The translations under genes and the position numbers were made by a program. The notes below the pieces were generated by a model that worked only from the letters and a program-made list of their open reading frames with translations, was not told the DNA's origin and ran no database searches. A stretch of DNA of 64,000 nt from Curvibacter sp. GWA2_63_95. GTDB taxonomy: Bacteria > Pseudomonadota > Gammaproteobacteria > Burkholderiales > Burkholderiaceae_C. Below are positions 62,682 through 64,000 of this stretch, piece by piece. The stretch lies in the NCBI GenBank assembly GCA_001795455.1, contig MGPB01000020.1, positions 1-64,000 of the forward strand, written 5' to 3'. Numbering within the stretch: position 1 is the stretch's first letter; the number at the start of each line of letters is the position of its first letter.

Positions 62682-63824
62682 ATGGCGGATATCCAAGACC
62701 TTATGCACCAGGCGCCGCCCAGTTTGGCGCAGTACCGCCGCCAACGTGCCGCAGCCGACCTGTACCAGCGCGCGCTGCCTGGCAGCATTTTTTACGGCAT
62801 TGCAATGGCCATCACCGCCTGGGTGGGCGGCTATTTCCCAGCGTACGGCGGCTATATGGCCGCGGCATTTGCCCTGTATGGTGTGCTCTGGTACCTGCGC
62901 TGGGTCCACACGCCACCACAAGACAGCAGCGACGCGCAGGCCTCCAACACCTGGTGGTGGCGCCACTGGGCCCTGGTCAATGTGGGCTGTGTGCTTTGGT
63001 GCCTGTTCTTCCTGGCCGTGGGCCACCTGGAGCAGGGCCTGAGCACGGCCTTTCTGGTGGCTGCAATGTCCACCATCGCCTTCAGCTCAGCAGGGTGTGA
63101 AACCTACTCGCTACACCGGCGCCGGGCGCTGTGGGTGGTGGTGCTTTTGCAGGTGCCGGCGCTGCTGTACTTTGCAGTGGCGGTGCCCGCCTTGTGGCCG
63201 GTGTGTGCGGTGCTGGCCGTGAACTTCGTCTACCAGCTCACCCACATCCGACGCCGCGCGACCGAATACGACACCCAAATGGCCATCGAACATGCCCTGC
63301 TCACCAGCCGCACCGAGGTGGAACGCCTTTCGCGGCTGGACGCGCTGACAGGCCTGGCCAACCGGCGCGAGTACGACAACACCTTTCGCACGCACTGGCG
63401 GCTGGCAGCACGCCAGCAAGGGAAGCTGGCGCTGATGGTGATGGACCTGGACCACTTCAAACGCATCAACGACACCTATGGTCACCTGGCCGGCGACGCC
63501 TGCCTGCAGCAAGCCGCACGGCTGATGGGCGGCTTGTTCAAACGCTCCAGTGACATGGTGGCCCGTATCGGCGGCGAAGAGTTTGCCGTGCTGCTGCCGG
63601 ACACCAGCGCCGAAGAAGCCATGCAACTGGCGCAAACCCTGTGCCGGACCCTGGCCGAGACGCCAGTGCAGTGGGACGAACACCGGATTCCGGTGACGGC
63701 CAGCATTGGTGTGGACTGCATGCGCTGGGACCTGGACCTGACGCCGCAAGCCAGCTTCAGCCGCATCGATTCAGCCTGCTACACCGCCAAAGCCAGAGGC
63801 CGCAATCGGGTGGTGCAGGCCTGA
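62682..63824 (+). CDS. Membrane diguanylate cyclase (GGDEF)
   Basis: A 380-residue protein: five to six membrane helices in residues about 35-185, then a GGDEF domain (LDALTGLANRREYD, FKRINDTYGHLAGD, GGEEF in MVARIGGEEFAVLL, preceded by an RxxD inhibitory site RSSD). GGEEF is an active variant. Ends with RIDSACYTAKARGRNRVV. No EAL domain. tgt starts 34 bases later on the same strand. Confidence 0.94.
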   Translation: MADIQDLMHQAPPSLAQYRRQRAAADLYQRALPGSIFYGIAMAITAWVGGYFPAYGGYMAAAFALYGVLWYLRWVHTPPQDSSDAQASNTWWWRHWALVNVGCVLWCLFFLAVGHLEQGLSTAFLVAAMSTIAFSSAGCETYSLHRRRALWVVVLLQVPALLYFAVAVPALWPVCAVLAVNFVYQLTHIRRRATEYDTQMAIEHALLTSRTEVERLSRLDALTGLANRREYDNTFRTHWRLAARQQGKLALMVMDLDHFKRINDTYGHLAGDACLQQAARLMGGLFKRSSDMVARIGGEEFAVLLPDTSAEEAMQLAQTLCRTLAETPVQWDEHRIPVTASIGVDCMRWDLDLTPQASFSRIDSACYTAKARGRNRVVQA

Positions 63825-63858
63825 GGCGCTCTGACGGGCCATCACGGACAATAGGGCC

Positions 63859-64000
63859 ATGCTGAAATTTGAACTTTTGAACAACGACCCCGCCAGCGCC
63901 GACGGCAGCTACCTGGGCTCGCACGCCCGCCGCGGCCGCCTCACGCTGAACCACGGCGTGGTCGAAACCCCCATCTTCATGCCCGTGGGCACCTACGGCA
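63859..64000 (+). CDS. tgt: Queuine tRNA-ribosyltransferase, N-terminal part
   Basis: The first 47 codons ([16 protein letters not shown], then [25 protein letters not shown]) match the N terminus of bacterial Tgt, which exchanges guanine for preQ1 in tRNA anticodons. The window edge cuts the gene. queA is upstream on the same strand. Confidence 0.93.
   Translation, partial: MLKFELLNNDPASADGSYLGSHARRGRLTLNHGVVETPIFMPVGTYG

Noticed and set aside
1..64000. CRISPR array, prophage, insertion sequence or rRNA operon
   Set aside because: No regularly spaced direct repeats, cas or transposase genes, phage structural genes or rRNA sequence were found; the only multi-copy element is the 66-bp repeat.

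Overview
The window looks like a chromosomal segment of a high-GC betaproteobacterium, most likely family Comamonadaceae (Rhodoferax/Curvibacter/Polaromonas-like). This is inferred from gene order (rpe, gph, trpE in one direction with apaG divergent; lptA-lptB-rpoN), protein flavour (ubiquinone UbiA, OxyR, DsbA with an RR-type signal) and a dispersed 60-66 bp repeat. No rRNA, CRISPR array, prophage or insertion sequence was seen.

Layout. 1-7.2 kb: partial tRNA-Tyr, then the trp operon on the minus strand (trpE, a PchB-like chorismate mutase, trpG, ltaE, a LysE-type exporter, trpD, trpC, ung). It is preceded by a previously unlisted trp leader peptide with two Trp codons and a pause hairpin. 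7.3-13.9 kb: chalcone isomerase-like protein, a chemoreceptor, gph, a GGDEF-EAL protein and rpe. 13.9-17.4 kb: apaG, a Gcr-type membrane protein and thiL. 17.4-30.1 kb: an accessory block (HNH protein, HD-GYP protein, ArsR-SRPBCC-GST cassette, degenerate EAL protein, WYL regulator, VOC protein, tautomerase pair with a LysR regulator, GntR regulator with a polar amino acid ABC transporter). It separates thiL from pgpA and pncC (30.1-31.2 kb), genes that are often neighbours. 31.5-41.9 kb: a beta-barrel protein, a SEC-C protein, an FMN glutamate-synthase-like protein, a chemoreceptor plus histidine kinase pair, a LysR regulator, an MFS transporter and a PIN protein. 41.9-50.4 kb: rlmL-like methyltransferase, rpoN, lptB, lptA, a DHH phosphoesterase, dsbA, a SPOR protein and argS. 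50.5-64 kb: psiF-like protein, GGDEF-EAL protein, ubiA, oxyR, a DMT transporter, an unknown membrane-anchored protein, recG, queA, a phytase-like protein behind a Pho-box-like site, a GGDEF protein and the start of tgt.

The most striking non-gene signal is a dispersed repeat of about 66 bp, in at least ten diverged copies in both orientations. Copies sit in intergenic gaps, but also inside coding genes in frame (gph, thiL, rpoN), at gene starts (ltaE, pncC) and at shared gene ends (MFS/PIN). Signalling is well represented: five cyclic-di-GMP proteins, two chemoreceptors and one orphan histidine kinase. Amino acid metabolism (trp operon, threonine aldolase, exporter, amino acid ABC uptake) and envelope biogenesis (lptA/lptB, dsbA, pgpA) make up most of the remaining core.
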